50,612 bases of DNA, from assembly GCA_007134025.1 (NCBI GenBank), contig SLLR01000124.1, forward strand, positions 1-50,612, written 5' to 3'. Of this stretch, positions 17,530 to 26,938 are shown in pieces. The DNA comes from Desulfuromonadaceae bacterium. Its GTDB lineage: Bacteria > Desulfobacterota > Desulfuromonadia > Desulfuromonadales > Syntrophotaleaceae. Every line of letters starts with the position of its first letter. Position 1 is the stretch's first letter. The position numbers were made by a program, and so were the translations under genes. The notes under the pieces were generated by a model. The model did not search any database. It was not told the origin of the DNA and saw only the letters and a program-made list of their open reading frames with translations.

Positions 17530-18885
17530 ATGAAATCCATTTTGATAATCGATGATGAAGAAAGTATTCGGCAAAGCCTGACGGGAATTCTCCAGGATGA
17601 GGGCTACCGACCGCTGATTGCAGGTAGCGGCGAGGAAGGACTGAAACGGCTGCGGGAAGAGAGTCCTGACCTGATTTTGCTGGACATCTGGATGCCCGGC
17701 ATCGACGGCCTGGAAACCCTACGGCTTATCCGTGAGGAGGCCCCCGAGCAGATGGTCATCATGATGAGCGGGCACGGCTCAATCGAAACGGCGGTCAAGG
17801 CCACCAAACTCGGTGCCCATGATTTTATCGAAAAACCCCTGTCCCTGGAAAAAGTTCTGCTCAGCGTGGAAAATGCTTTCAAGGTGAGTCAACTGGTGCA
17901 GGAAAACCGTACTCTCCGGCAGAAAATGGCCAAAGACCTCGATATGATCGGGCAAAGCGAGACCATCCGATCCCTGAAGAAACAGATTGCCATTGCTGCG
18001 CCGACATCGGGATGGGTGCTGATCACTGGAGAAAACGGCACCGGCAAGGAACTGGTCGCACGGGCTACACACAATCTTTCACACCGCAAAGACAAGCCTT
18101 TTGTCGAAGTTAACTGTGCCGCGATCCCCGAAGAACTCATCGAATCGGAATTGTTCGGCCACGAGAAAGGGGCTTTCACGGGAGCCACCACCCAACGCAA
18201 AGGCAAATTCGATCAGGCCCACGAAGGCACTCTGTTTCTGGATGAGATCGGCGACATGAGTCTCAAAACCCAGGCCAAGATTCTGCGCATTCTTCAGGAA
18301 AGACGTTTTGAGCGGGTCGGCGGAAACCGGCCCATTGAGGTCGATGTGCGGGTCATTGCGGCGACCAACAAGGATCTCGAAGAGGAAATCGAGCAGGGCA
18401 ATTTCCGCCAGGATCTTTATTATCGCCTCAATGTGCTGCCCTTTCACGTGCCGCCGCTGCGGGAGCGGCAGGAGGACATTCCCCTGCTGATCGAGCATTT
18501 TTTAGCCCATTTTTGCCAACATGAGGGTCGCCCGGTCAAAAGCATCGCTGACGATGCCCTTGCTATTCTGATGAACTATGCCTGGCCAGGCAATGTCCGC
18601 GAGTTGAAAAATCTGGTGGAACGACTGGTTATAATGGTTCCAGAGGATACCATTTTGCGGGATCATCTTCCCGAATCGGTACAGGCCTCCACACCGAGCA
18701 CGGCCGTTTCGGCCGAAGCGGCCACCCTCAAGGAAGCCCGCGAGCAATTTGAAAAGGATTTTCTGCGCCAGAAACTGACCGAGTTCGAAGGCAACATCTC
18801 CCGTACCGCCGAAGCCATCGACATGGAACGCTCCAACCTGCATCGCAAGCTCAAGGCTTTTGGTATCGAATACAAGAAGCCCTGA
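17530..18885 (+). CDS. NtrC-family sigma-54 response regulator (NtrX-like)
   Basis: 451 residues in three domains. The receiver (1-120) carries the phosphoacceptor D52 (LLDIWMPG). The AAA+ sigma-54 activator (about 140-370) has Walker A GENGTGKE near 167, the sigma-54 contact loop GAFTGA near 214, and LFLDEIGD as Walker B. A Fis-type helix-turn-helix lies at 420-445 (ISRTAEAIDMERSNLHRKL). It follows the NtrY-like kinase and should activate sigma-54 promoters. A near-consensus site of that kind stands upstream of lpxC 3.5 kb away. Confidence 0.93.
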   Translation: MKSILIIDDEESIRQSLTGILQDEGYRPLIAGSGEEGLKRLREESPDLILLDIWMPGIDGLETLRLIREEAPEQMVIMMSGHGSIETAVKATKLGAHDFIEKPLSLEKVLLSVENAFKVSQLVQENRTLRQKMAKDLDMIGQSETIRSLKKQIAIAAPTSGWVLITGENGTGKELVARATHNLSHRKDKPFVEVNCAAIPEELIESELFGHEKGAFTGATTQRKGKFDQAHEGTLFLDEIGDMSLKTQAKILRILQERRFERVGGNRPIEVDVRVIAATNKDLEEEIEQGNFRQDLYYRLNVLPFHVPPLRERQEDIPLLIEHFLAHFCQHEGRPVKSIADDALAILMNYAWPGNVRELKNLVERLVIMVPEDTILRDHLPESVQASTPSTAVSAEAATLKEAREQFEKDFLRQKLTEFEGNISRTAEAIDMERSNLHRKLKAFGIEYKKP

Positions 18886-18899
18886 GGCGGACCCTTCCT

Positions 18900-19739
18900 T
18901 CAATCGGCCTCGGGCGGCGTTTCCAGACTGATGCGGCCGATCCTGCCGCTCTGCAGATCCCGCAACAGCACTTCCGCCGCCCGCTGGGCATCAACCCGGC
19001 CGCCGGCTTCGAGACACCCGCGCCGACGGCCGATTTCTTCCAGCAACTGGTCCGCAGTGGCGGGCAGCGTCTCGATTTTATAGCGGCGCATCAGTAATTC
19101 ACTGTAGCGTGCCATGAGGTAATCGACGGCAAACCGGGCGACCGACGGATAATCCATGGCATTGTCGCCAATGGCACCGCTGGCGGCCAGACAGTACGCT
19201 CCCTGTTGATCTTCCAGGTTGGGCCACAGAATCCCTGGAGTATCGAACAGCATCACGCCATTGCGCAAATCGATCTGCTGGGCGCTGCGGGTAATGGCGG
19301 GGCGGTCGCCGACCCGGGCGATGCGTTTTCCGGCCAGGGTATTGATCAGGGTGGACTTGCCGACATTGGGAATACCCATGACCATTACCCGCAGAGGCCG
19401 CCCCGGAACCCCCCGTTGAGGGACCAGACTGCGGCACAGCTTGGGCAAACGGGAGGCTTCCTTGTTGTTGGCGGCGTTGATGGCCAGGGCGCGAAGCCCT
19501 CGACCGCTCCGTTCAAAAAATCGAATCCAGTTTCCGGTCACCTGGGGGTCGGCCAGATCCGCCTTGTTCAGAAGCTTGATGAAGGGTTTCTGGCCCCGCA
19601 GATCAGCCAGCAGAGGGTTGCCGCTGGCCGCCGGCAGCCGGGCGTCCAGAACCTCGATGACTATGTCGATTTTGGGCATCGCCTCGGCTATCTGCTTGCG
19701 AGCAGTGTTCATGTGCCCGGGGAACCATTTGATCGTCAT
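18900..19739 (-). CDS. rbgA: Ribosome biogenesis GTPase YlqF/RbgA
   Basis: Circularly permuted GTPase that assists late 50S assembly. In 279 residues the G motifs occur in permuted order: G4 NKAD first (about 63), then the P-loop GIPNVGKST and the DTPG switch motif. The conserved N-terminus WFPGHM is present. The ATG at 19739 is used rather than an upstream start because AGGAG stands about 7 bases before it and the family begins there. It is transcribed after hemG with a 47-base gap. Confidence 0.94.
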   Translation of the reverse strand: MTIKWFPGHMNTARKQIAEAMPKIDIVIEVLDARLPAASGNPLLADLRGQKPFIKLLNKADLADPQVTGNWIRFFERSGRGLRALAINAANNKEASRLPKLCRSLVPQRGVPGRPLRVMVMGIPNVGKSTLINTLAGKRIARVGDRPAITRSAQQIDLRNGVMLFDTPGILWPNLEDQQGAYCLAASGAIGDNAMDYPSVARFAVDYLMARYSELLMRRYKIETLPATADQLLEEIGRRRGCLEAGGRVDAQRAAEVLLRDLQSGRIGRISLETPPEAD

Positions 19740-19786
19740 GAAAAATACTCCTGACGCCGTCGCGCCGGTTATGACCGTGGAATAGA

Positions 19787-21187
19787 TCAGGAACCGCCGG
19801 AGAAAAGGGCATCGGCGGTGGCTTGTGCGGCGCTGACACAATCGTTGAGGCCGATACCGAAAAAGGCATTGCCGGTGAAATGAAGTCCGGGATACAGACC
19901 AGTCCGATGTCGCAACTCCTGGAGCCGCCGGCCGTGTCCCGTTGGATACTGGGGAATGGCCCGCCGGTGGCGAAAGACGCAGGCGAATTCGGGGGCTGCG
20001 GCTATGCCCATGGTCTGGCGCAAGGCGGACCGGGTTTCCTGAACAAGGGTATCGTCATCCCAATCGGCCACCTGCGGTCGCGACGCCCCGCCGAGCATGG
20101 ATCGCAACAGGACGCGGCCTTCCGGAGCCCGGCGGCTGAAAATGCTCGAGTCCCAGAGAGTGCCCAGCATCGGCAGGGGATTGGGATGGGCCATCAGAAA
20201 ACCAAAGCCGTTGAGATCGTGGGCAATATGTCGGCGTTCGAATCCCAAACAGACCACCTGCAGCGAGGCATAGGGAATCTCCCGCAGCAAGTCGGCCATC
20301 GGTTGATCGAAAACTTGAACCAAATCGGCAAAATCGTAAGCCGGCAGCGCCGAGACCACCGCATCGGCCTGCAACCGGCGGCCGTCGCCCAGATGCAGGG
20401 CAAAGCCACTTGCCGCCGGCTCCAGAGCCAGTACCGGGGCACAGACCTCGACCTGCTCCCCGAGCACCTGCTGCAGGCGGTCGGGAAGGCGCTGCAGGCC
20501 ATCAGCAAATGAAGTAAGCACCCCGGCCGGACCGGAGGCACTGGCCACCGCCTTGCCGGCCCGCTTTTCGGCCCGGCGCCGGCGAGCCAGACGAAACATG
20601 GCCCGAAACAGACCGCCGTAGTCCGTTTCCAACTGCCGAATCCGTGGAAAGCAGCTCGCCAGGCTCATGGACTCGGGGTCGCCGGCAAATATGCCGGAAA
20701 CCATCGGCGCGACCAGTCGGTCCAGTGCCTGCCGACCCAGTCGGCGCCGACAAAAGTCGGCAAGGGATTCGTCCTCTTCGGAACGCCGGGGCGGAATAAA
20801 GACCTCTGCCGCCATGCGCATCTTGGCAGCGGGGGTGAGTAAACCGGTGCGAAGAAAAGCCCCCGCGTTTTCCGGAACCTGGTGCAGGCGGTTTTCGGCA
20901 TAAATAAACCGGCGGCGGGCATTGTCATCGGATCGCATCAGCTGTTCTGCGATCTGCAGTCGGCGGCACAAATCGAGGGTCGCCGGTTTACCGTCAAGAA
21001 AACCATTGGGGCCCCATTCGCACAGGTACCCCTTCTCGCTGAGCAGACTGCGAATTTTTCCGCCGACCCGAGGTTCGGCTTCCAGAACCTGCAGAGCGAT
21101 TGACCGCCCCTGCTCCTGTGCCTGCTGCTGCAGCAGAAAAGCCGTCGCCAGCCCGGATATGCCGCCGCCGATAATGACCACCCGCAT
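19787..21187 (-). CDS. hemG: Protoporphyrinogen oxidase (FAD, HemY type)
   Basis: Oxidises protoporphyrinogen IX to protoporphyrin IX. The 466-residue flavoprotein has the N-terminal dinucleotide-binding motif VVIIGGGISGLATAF (3-17), the conserved EAEPRVGGKI segment near 36-45 and WGPNGFLDG near 60. The C-terminal FTGNAFFGIGLNDCV is the usual FAD-closing motif. HemY-type enzymes classically use oxygen, so in an anaerobe the acceptor is uncertain. It is separated from the hemE-hemH cluster only by dnaJ on the other strand. Confidence 0.92.
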   Translation of the reverse strand: MRVVIIGGGISGLATAFLLQQQAQEQGRSIALQVLEAEPRVGGKIRSLLSEKGYLCEWGPNGFLDGKPATLDLCRRLQIAEQLMRSDDNARRRFIYAENRLHQVPENAGAFLRTGLLTPAAKMRMAAEVFIPPRRSEEDESLADFCRRRLGRQALDRLVAPMVSGIFAGDPESMSLASCFPRIRQLETDYGGLFRAMFRLARRRRAEKRAGKAVASASGPAGVLTSFADGLQRLPDRLQQVLGEQVEVCAPVLALEPAASGFALHLGDGRRLQADAVVSALPAYDFADLVQVFDQPMADLLREIPYASLQVVCLGFERRHIAHDLNGFGFLMAHPNPLPMLGTLWDSSIFSRRAPEGRVLLRSMLGGASRPQVADWDDDTLVQETRSALRQTMGIAAAPEFACVFRHRRAIPQYPTGHGRRLQELRHRTGLYPGLHFTGNAFFGIGLNDCVSAAQATADALFSGGS

Positions 21188-21273
21188 GCCGATCCTCCCA
21201 ATATAGTTCGAATTGGTCCCGCATCATGGCAATAAAAACCGCCCCGCGCAACGCATCTACCCGGGTACCGCCC

Positions 21274-21302
21274 TTGACCTGAAGCGGTGGCGTATCTATA
21301 TT
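21274..21302 (+). promoter_or_regulatory. Sigma-70 promoter for the DnaJ-type gene
   Basis: TTGACC (21274-21279), 17 bases, TATATT (21297-21302), 35 bases before the ATG. Both boxes and the spacing are close to consensus. Confidence 0.65.
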
Positions 21303-21337
21303 GTCTTAGCATTTCAGCTGTTTAACGGGAGACTTTC

Positions 21338-22228
21338 ATGAGCAAAGACTACTACGCCACCCTCGGTGTCGCCAAGGACGCCGAAGCCGACGTCATCAAA
21401 AAGGCGTACCGCAAGCTGGCACTCAAACATCACCCGGACAAAAACCCGGGCGACAAAAAGGCCGAAGAAAAATTCAAGGAAATCACCGAAGCCTATGCGG
21501 TGTTGTCCGACGCGGAGAAGCGCCGGCAGTACGATCAGTTCGGCGAAAGCGGATTTCATCAGCGCTACTCACAGGAGGATATTTACCGGAATTTCAATGG
21601 AGCCGACGTGTTTCGCGAATTCGGCTTCGACTCGGACGAAATCTTTGCCCGGATTTTCGGTGGCATGGGAGGACGCAGCTCCTTTTTTGGAGGCCGCCCG
21701 CAGCCGGTCAAGGGGCAGGACTATATCATGCACCTGAGCATCCCTTTTCGTCTCGCCATGGAAGGTGGCAAACAGCGGGTCGACTATCGAGGTGATCAGG
21801 GGTTGGAAAATCTCCAGGTGACCATACCTGCCGGCATCGAGTCGGGACAGAAGCTGCGCATCGCCGGCAAAGGCGGTCCCAGCCCTACGGGCGGCCCGCC
21901 CGGTGACCTGTTTCTTGAAGTCAATGTCGCCCCGGATCCCACTTTCAGCCGGGACGGCCGGGACCTGACGGTCAAGGTGAGCATCCCCTTCAGCGGTGCC
22001 TGCCTCGGCTGTTCGGCGGAAGTTCCCACATTAAAGGGCAGCAAACGCATCAAGGTGCCCGCCGGGATGCAAAACGGCGGCAAAATCCGCCTGAAAGGGT
22101 TCGGCGTGCCAGGGCCCAGGGGGCAGACCGCCGGTGATCTGTATGCCCTCATTGAAGTCGCTGTTCCGACCCATATCAACGTGGAGCAAAAAGCCCTGCT
22201 CAAGGAACTGCAGGCTCTCGGCCTGTGA
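21338..22228 (+). CDS. cbpA: DnaJ-type co-chaperone without zinc finger (CbpA-like)
   Basis: 296 residues. The J domain (about 4-68) has the HPD motif at 32-34, needed to stimulate DnaK ATPase. A short glycine/phenylalanine-rich stretch (about 95-125, [13 protein letters not shown]) follows, then the two beta-sandwich peptide-binding domains typical of DnaJ_C. There are no CxxCxGxG repeats, so this is a type II, CbpA-like protein and not canonical DnaJ. A good promoter and a terminator frame it as a single-gene unit. Confidence 0.93.
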   Translation: MSKDYYATLGVAKDAEADVIKKAYRKLALKHHPDKNPGDKKAEEKFKEITEAYAVLSDAEKRRQYDQFGESGFHQRYSQEDIYRNFNGADVFREFGFDSDEIFARIFGGMGGRSSFFGGRPQPVKGQDYIMHLSIPFRLAMEGGKQRVDYRGDQGLENLQVTIPAGIESGQKLRIAGKGGPSPTGGPPGDLFLEVNVAPDPTFSRDGRDLTVKVSIPFSGACLGCSAEVPTLKGSKRIKVPAGMQNGGKIRLKGFGVPGPRGQTAGDLYALIEVAVPTHINVEQKALLKELQALGL

Positions 22229-22238
22229 CAAAGGCTTG

Positions 22239-22271
22239 AAAAGCCCGGACCTCTTGGGTCCGGGCTTTTTT
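22239..22271. terminator. Bidirectional terminator between dnaJ-like gene and hemH
   Basis: AGCCCGGACC pairs with GGTCCGGGCT (22257-22266) around a short loop, with A-run before and T-run after. It serves the convergent genes ending at 22228 and 22277. Confidence 0.9.
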
Positions 22272-22276
22272 CCGGC

Positions 22277-23311
22277 TCATTCCCGAGACGGGGCGTCCCT
22301 TTCAATTGCCAGATCCCGGTGTTGCCGAACCAGAGCTGCCAGGGCCCTGATAAAATCCCGGTGATCATTCAGCGCCGGACAGCGCACCATATTGGTTATC
22401 CCTCGCCGCCGCGCCTCCTGCTGCAACTCCTTATCGATCTCGTAAAGGGTTTCCACGTGGTCGCTGACAAAGGACAGGGGCACCAGCAGCACGTCCTTTC
22501 GCCCCTTCCGGGACAATTGGTCCAGCAGTGCGGTCAGGGCGGGTCCGGTCCAGCGCACCGGACCGCTGCGGCTCTGAAAACCGAGATACCATTCCCGCCC
22601 GGCAAAACGCTGCAGCAGACCGCGAGCCGTGGCCAGCACCTGGCTGAGATAGGGATCGCCCCGATCAATTACCTTTTGTGGCATGGCGTGAGCGGAAAAG
22701 AGCAGCGGAACCTGCTCCCTGTGCTCCGGTGGGAAATGTTCCAGCCCTTCCCTAACCCGCGCGGCCATTGCATCCAGGTACGGCGGCCAGTCGTACCAAT
22801 GGGGAACGACCGAGTAGACCAGTTCGGGATACAGGGCGGCCACGGCCTGCTGAAAATCGGCGATGCCGCTGCCACTGGTCGCCTCGGCGAACTGGGGATA
22901 CAGAGGCAGCACCAGAGCCTGACGCACTCCGTCCTGCCGCAGACGTTGCACCACCTGCTGCGCCCGAGGTTCGGTGTAGCGCATCAAGATGTAGGTCCGC
23001 CAGCCTTCTCCCAGTTCTTCCTCCAGAGCGGCAGCCTGGCGCTCGCTCCAGTAACGCAGCGGTGATCCGCCGCCAATCTGCTGATAATGGTCGCGGCTTT
23101 TTACCGCACGGCGACGGGCCAGCAGGCGGGCCAGAGGCCTTTGCAGCAAAGGGCCTCCCGGAAGCCGGATCAGCTTTCGGTCGCTGAACAAACGGGTCAG
23201 GTAGGGCTCCACCTGCTCCAGGCTTTCCGGACCGCCCATGTTGAGAAGTATCACCGCGGTGTCCCGGTCGGCCCGCAATCCACCGACCCCGGCATGGAAA
23301 CTTCGCGTCAT
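22277..23311 (-). CDS. hemH: Ferrochelatase
   Basis: Inserts ferrous iron into protoporphyrin IX (or coproporphyrin III in some lineages). In 344 residues it has ILLNMGGPES at 21-30, LPLYPQFAEATSGS at 135-148, the catalytic-histidine motif SAHAMP at 206-211, and the conserved HVETLYEID acidic segment. It begins 6 bases after the hemE stop, so the two are translationally close. Last gene of the ahbD-like/hemE/hemH group. Confidence 0.95.
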   Translation of the reverse strand: MTRSFHAGVGGLRADRDTAVILLNMGGPESLEQVEPYLTRLFSDRKLIRLPGGPLLQRPLARLLARRRAVKSRDHYQQIGGGSPLRYWSERQAAALEEELGEGWRTYILMRYTEPRAQQVVQRLRQDGVRQALVLPLYPQFAEATSGSGIADFQQAVAALYPELVYSVVPHWYDWPPYLDAMAARVREGLEHFPPEHREQVPLLFSAHAMPQKVIDRGDPYLSQVLATARGLLQRFAGREWYLGFQSRSGPVRWTGPALTALLDQLSRKGRKDVLLVPLSFVSDHVETLYEIDKELQQEARRRGITNMVRCPALNDHRDFIRALAALVRQHRDLAIERDAPSRE

Positions 23312-23317
23312 CGGACC

Positions 23318-24343
23318 CTAGCCTCCGCTGCTCAGGCGATGAACGCAACGGACCAGAAAAGCGGCTTTTTGCGGATCCACCATAGGCAGAATGCCGTGCC
23401 CGAGGTTGAAAATGTGCCCCGCTCGACCGGCATTTTCCTCAAGAATACGGCGCACCTCGTCCTCTATCACGGCCTCGGGCGCAAACAGCACCGAGGGATC
23501 CAGGTTACCCTGTACCGCCATCTCCTCACCCAGTTGGTCCCGAGCCCGGCCCAGTGGCGTGCACCAGTCGAGGCCCATTACCTGGCCTCCGGCTTCACGA
23601 ACCGTTTCCAGCATGGCCCCGGCCCCCTTGACAAAATGGATGATGGGCACCCCATGAGCTTCCAGCGCCGCGATCAGGCGCCGGCTGTAGGGCAGCACGA
23701 AGCGCCGGTAATCTGTCGGCGCCAGAATCCCGCCCCAGGTATCAAAAATCTGAATGGCCTCGGCACCGGCAGTGATCTGCGCTTCCAGATAGCGGCGGCT
23801 GGTTTCGGTAATCTTATCCATCAGCTCCCGGTAAATCCGGGGAGCCTGGTACATCAACCGCTTGGGGGTGGCAAAGTCTTTGCTGCCCTGGCCCTCGACC
23901 ATATAGCATGCCAGCGTAAAGGGGGCTCCACCGAAGCCGATGAGGGGAACCCGTCCCTGCAGTTCTTGACGCAACAGGGTAATGGCTTCATAGACAAAAG
24001 GGACTTCTTCCTGAACCACGGGAACGCGCAAGGCCGACACGGCCGCGGCATCCCGCACCGGATTCGTGAACACCGGACCCGGCTCATAGCGCAGTTCCAT
24101 CCCCATGGCTTCAACGGGAATGAGAATATCGGAAAACAGAATCGCCGCGTCGACCTCGAGAAAATCCACAGGCTGCAGGGTCACCTCCGCAGCCAGTTCC
24201 GGATTTTTACAAAGGTCAAGGAAACTGACCCGGGAACGGATGGCCCTGTACTGGGGCAGATAGCGGCCGGCCTGACGCATCAGCCAGACCGGGGTGCGGT
24301 CTGTCGCCCGGCCACGGCAGGCCTCGATAAACGGAAAGGACAT
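23318..24343 (-). CDS. hemE: Uroporphyrinogen decarboxylase
   Basis: Decarboxylates uroporphyrinogen III to coproporphyrinogen III. The 341 residues contain the family signature PVWLMRQAGRYLPQYR near 18-33, the catalytic FSDILIP region, and the GFGGAPFTLACYM block. The start is set at the ATG at 24343, where the conserved family N-terminus begins. AGGAG lies 11 bases upstream, and another ATG three codons earlier is too close to it. It is 89 bases after the ahbD-like gene. Confidence 0.95.
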   Translation of the reverse strand: MSFPFIEACRGRATDRTPVWLMRQAGRYLPQYRAIRSRVSFLDLCKNPELAAEVTLQPVDFLEVDAAILFSDILIPVEAMGMELRYEPGPVFTNPVRDAAAVSALRVPVVQEEVPFVYEAITLLRQELQGRVPLIGFGGAPFTLACYMVEGQGSKDFATPKRLMYQAPRIYRELMDKITETSRRYLEAQITAGAEAIQIFDTWGGILAPTDYRRFVLPYSRRLIAALEAHGVPIIHFVKGAGAMLETVREAGGQVMGLDWCTPLGRARDQLGEEMAVQGNLDPSVLFAPEAVIEDEVRRILEENAGRAGHIFNLGHGILPMVDPQKAAFLVRCVHRLSSGG

Positions 24344-24432
24344 AGGTCTCATTACTCCTGGATGGCGGGAAACACTGTGGCCAACAGGTTGGGCGCCTTG
24401 CTGGCCAACCTCTTTACCTGTGCCGAAAGTTT

Positions 24433-25521
24433 TTATTTTTCTGCCGGGCGATGACTCAGGGCCGGCGGGTGGTAGCTGCAAAAAGGCTCTTCCGCCAGAT
24501 AGTCTCCGTAAACCGCGTCGGCTCGCGCCCGACAACCGCCACAGACCCGCAGATATTCACAGACCCCGCATTTACCGCGATAGAGGCTGAAATCCCGCAA
24601 CTCCCGCAGCAGCGGGGCATTGAACCAGAGATCCTTGAAGGGCTGTTTCCGGACATTGCCCGCGGAGGTCGGGAAATAGGAGCAGGGCTTGAGATTACCG
24701 AAAGCATCGATAAGGCAGATGCTCTGCCCCGCCAGACAGCCCTTGCCGCCCCCCGTCGAAAAGGACAGGCTGCGACGCTGATAGGCCACCCCGGACTCTT
24801 GGGCCAAACTGGGGGCGATGCGATAGTAATGGGGCGCGCAGGTGGGTCGCATGAGGATCTCCGTTTCCCGGCATTCCTGATGAAAATGCCAGGCGAGAAT
24901 CTCTTCATAGTCCTCCGCCGTGATCAATTCGTCGAGAATGTCCCCACCGCGGCCGGTGGGCACAATCATGAACAGATACCAGGCCACGGCACCGAGTTCT
25001 TTGGCCAGTCGAAAGGTCGCCGCGATGTCACTCTGGTTGCGGCGGGTAAAGGACGAGTTGATCAAAAACTTGATGCCATGACGCTGCAGAGTGCGGGCCG
25101 CCCTCACGGTGCCTTCAAAGGCCCCGGCACATTGCCTGAACTCATCGTGCCCTTCGGCAGTCGAACCATCAAGGGACAGGGAAACCATGCGAATTCCGCT
25201 GCCGATCATTTCCTGGCAGACCCGGTCGTCAACCAGCGTACCGTTGGTTGCCAGGCACATGCGGAAACCCTGCTCCGTACCGTAACGGGCGATGCTGAAA
25301 AGGTCGTCCCGCAACAGAGGCTCGCCGCCGGTGAGAACCAGCACCGGTCGGGCAACCTCGCCGATCGCATCGACCAGGCGAAAAGCCTCGGTCGTGGTAA
25401 AATCCCCTTCGGCGGCATCCATAGTCGCCGAACAGCGGCAGTGAACACAATGCAGATTGCAGCGGCGGGTAACCTCCCAGGCGATCCACTTGGGTAAATA
25501 AAGCTGTTCCTCGGAATGCAT
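24433..25521 (-). CDS. ahbD: Radical SAM protein, AhbD/NirJ-like (putative haem b synthase)
   Basis: 362 residues. The radical-SAM cluster motif Cx3Cx2C is at C21, C25 and C28, followed by the SAM-binding GGEPLL motif. The C-terminal third has many cysteines ([30 protein letters not shown]) that would hold one or two auxiliary iron-sulfur clusters. That tail and the DYLAEEP block match my recollection of AhbD, which converts iron-coproporphyrin III to haem b in the siroheme-dependent pathway. Closely related NirJ or peptide-modifying enzymes are alternatives. Start at ATG 25521 with AAGGAA upstream. hemE and hemH follow on the same strand. Confidence 0.75.
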   Translation of the reverse strand: MHSEEQLYLPKWIAWEVTRRCNLHCVHCRCSATMDAAEGDFTTTEAFRLVDAIGEVARPVLVLTGGEPLLRDDLFSIARYGTEQGFRMCLATNGTLVDDRVCQEMIGSGIRMVSLSLDGSTAEGHDEFRQCAGAFEGTVRAARTLQRHGIKFLINSSFTRRNQSDIAATFRLAKELGAVAWYLFMIVPTGRGGDILDELITAEDYEEILAWHFHQECRETEILMRPTCAPHYYRIAPSLAQESGVAYQRRSLSFSTGGGKGCLAGQSICLIDAFGNLKPCSYFPTSAGNVRKQPFKDLWFNAPLLRELRDFSLYRGKCGVCEYLRVCGGCRARADAVYGDYLAEEPFCSYHPPALSHRPAEK

Positions 25522-25605
25522 GGTTTTCCTTCGTTTTATACTCCAGGGTGAGGCCTTATGGTACCCCAGACACCGTCTCTTCACAAGCTGAGCAGAGCAA
25601 CGGAC

Positions 25606-25638
25606 AAAAAAAAGCGGATCTCGGGATCCGCTTTTTTT
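25606..25638. terminator. Bidirectional terminator between the nitronate monooxygenase-like and ahbD-like genes
   Basis: GCGGATC (25614-25620), loop TCGG, GATCCGC (25625-25631), with seven A before and seven T after. On the minus strand it ends the gene at 25666 and so isolates the haem gene cluster. Confidence 0.85.
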
Positions 25639-25665
25639 CTTACACGAGCCGCTTCCGACAGGGCG

Positions 25666-26772
25666 TCAGCCGTTGGATACCAAGGGCGACAAGGCCTGGT
25701 TTTCGCTGAAAAGTTCCGTAAAGATCTCCGCTACGGTGGTGATCCGGTCGGCCTTCCAGGCATTGCTGCCGCAGAACACCAGACCGCGAACCACGTCGCC
25801 TCGCTGGGCACGATCCAGAGCCTCGATAATACAGAAACGCTCTCGATCCTCTTTGAAGGAGCAGCGATGCAGGCAGTTGCTTGGGCAACGCTGCCCCGCA
25901 TCCAGCTGGCTTTGCCGAACCTGGTCGAAATGACGAATGATGGCCCGCCCCGGAAGCCCGGCAGGGCTCATGATCAGGCCGATATCCTCCGGCCGGCACT
26001 CGAGATAGGCCTGTTTGAAGGCCGGATCGGCATCACACTCTTCGGTGCAGACGAAGCGGCTGGCCATCTGCACGGCATCCGCTCCCCGAGCCAGGGCCTG
26101 CTCCATGTCGGAACGGTCCCAGATGCCGCCTGCGGCGATCACCGGCACATCGGCCTGCCAGACCTTCCTGAAATACTCTTTTACATCGCGCACCGTCTGA
26201 TACTGATCGTATGCGCCGGTGCCGATATTCTCCAGTTTCTCCCCCAGATGACCGCCGGCGGTATCGGGATCTTCAACCACCACCGCGTCGGGAAGACGAG
26301 CGTAATTTTTATGCCACTTGCGAGCGATCAACTCGGCAGCACGGCTCGATGAAACAATGGGAATCAGGGCCACCTCGGGAAAACGGTCGGCGACAATCCC
26401 CGGCAGCTGCATCGGCAGGCCGGCACCGCTGACGATGAATTTGGCGCCGGCTTCACAGGCGGCCAGAACCATCTCGGCATAGTTGGTCACCGCCACCATG
26501 CAATTGACACCGATCACCCCTTGGGGGGCGATGGCGTAAGCCTTGCGAATCTCGTCCTGAAAAGCCAGGGGATCGGCCTGAGCCAGGTTACGGCCGTTGT
26601 AATGACGGCTGTTAACCCCGATTCCCGCTGCCGCCACGGTGCCGAAACCACCGCAAAGAGCAACATGACCGGCCAGACGACCCGCTGAAATACGTACCCC
26701 CATGCCTCCGAGAAGGAGGGGAAAAGGGGCGCTGTGAAGACCGATGGTCAAACCTTTTTTCACAAAAGACAT
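25666..26772 (-). CDS. Nitronate monooxygenase-family FMN enzyme
   Basis: About 368 residues of the 2-nitropropane dioxygenase/FabK-like TIM-barrel family. It has the opening GGMGVRISAGRLAG, the phosphate-binding SGAGLP loop, the catalytic HLG segment and the AAGGIWD FMN motif. The C-terminus has a cysteine-rich stretch, CPSNCLHRC (near 310-318), which could bind metal and is not part of the minimal catalytic barrel. The substrate is unknown; members oxidise nitronates or reduce enoyl chains. The ATG at 26772 lacks a strong ribosome-binding site, and a TTG seven codons upstream is possible. Confidence 0.85.
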   Translation of the reverse strand: MSFVKKGLTIGLHSAPFPLLLGGMGVRISAGRLAGHVALCGGFGTVAAAGIGVNSRHYNGRNLAQADPLAFQDEIRKAYAIAPQGVIGVNCMVAVTNYAEMVLAACEAGAKFIVSGAGLPMQLPGIVADRFPEVALIPIVSSSRAAELIARKWHKNYARLPDAVVVEDPDTAGGHLGEKLENIGTGAYDQYQTVRDVKEYFRKVWQADVPVIAAGGIWDRSDMEQALARGADAVQMASRFVCTEECDADPAFKQAYLECRPEDIGLIMSPAGLPGRAIIRHFDQVRQSQLDAGQRCPSNCLHRCSFKEDRERFCIIEALDRAQRGDVVRGLVFCGSNAWKADRITTVAEIFTELFSENQALSPLVSNG

Positions 26773-26849
26773 CCTGGAAGTTAGAGTAAACAAAAACGGC
26801 CACGAAGTTTCATGACTGTTTCAGCATACCACTGTCGCCCTCGAAAAAA

Positions 26850-26866
26850 TGTAATAGTTGTGTAAA
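26850..26866 (+). promoter_or_regulatory. Possible response-regulator binding repeats
   Basis: TGTAAT (26850-26855) and TGTAAA (26861-26866) are direct repeats spaced 11 bases apart, the helical phasing bound by PhoB/OmpR-type regulators. They lie about 75 bases before the kinase-regulator pair, so autoregulation is plausible. Confidence 0.3.
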
Positions 26867-26938
26867 ATCAGCCGTGCAGACCCCGGTTCTCACCGAAAAA
26901 TCTTGTTCGCTCCTAGGTTGCGGTGATAAGAAGGCCCT

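Noticed and set aside
23087-24454. A 455-codon plus-strand open frame over hemH/hemE
   Set aside because: Opposite to two well-conserved haem genes; composition is that of an antisense frame.
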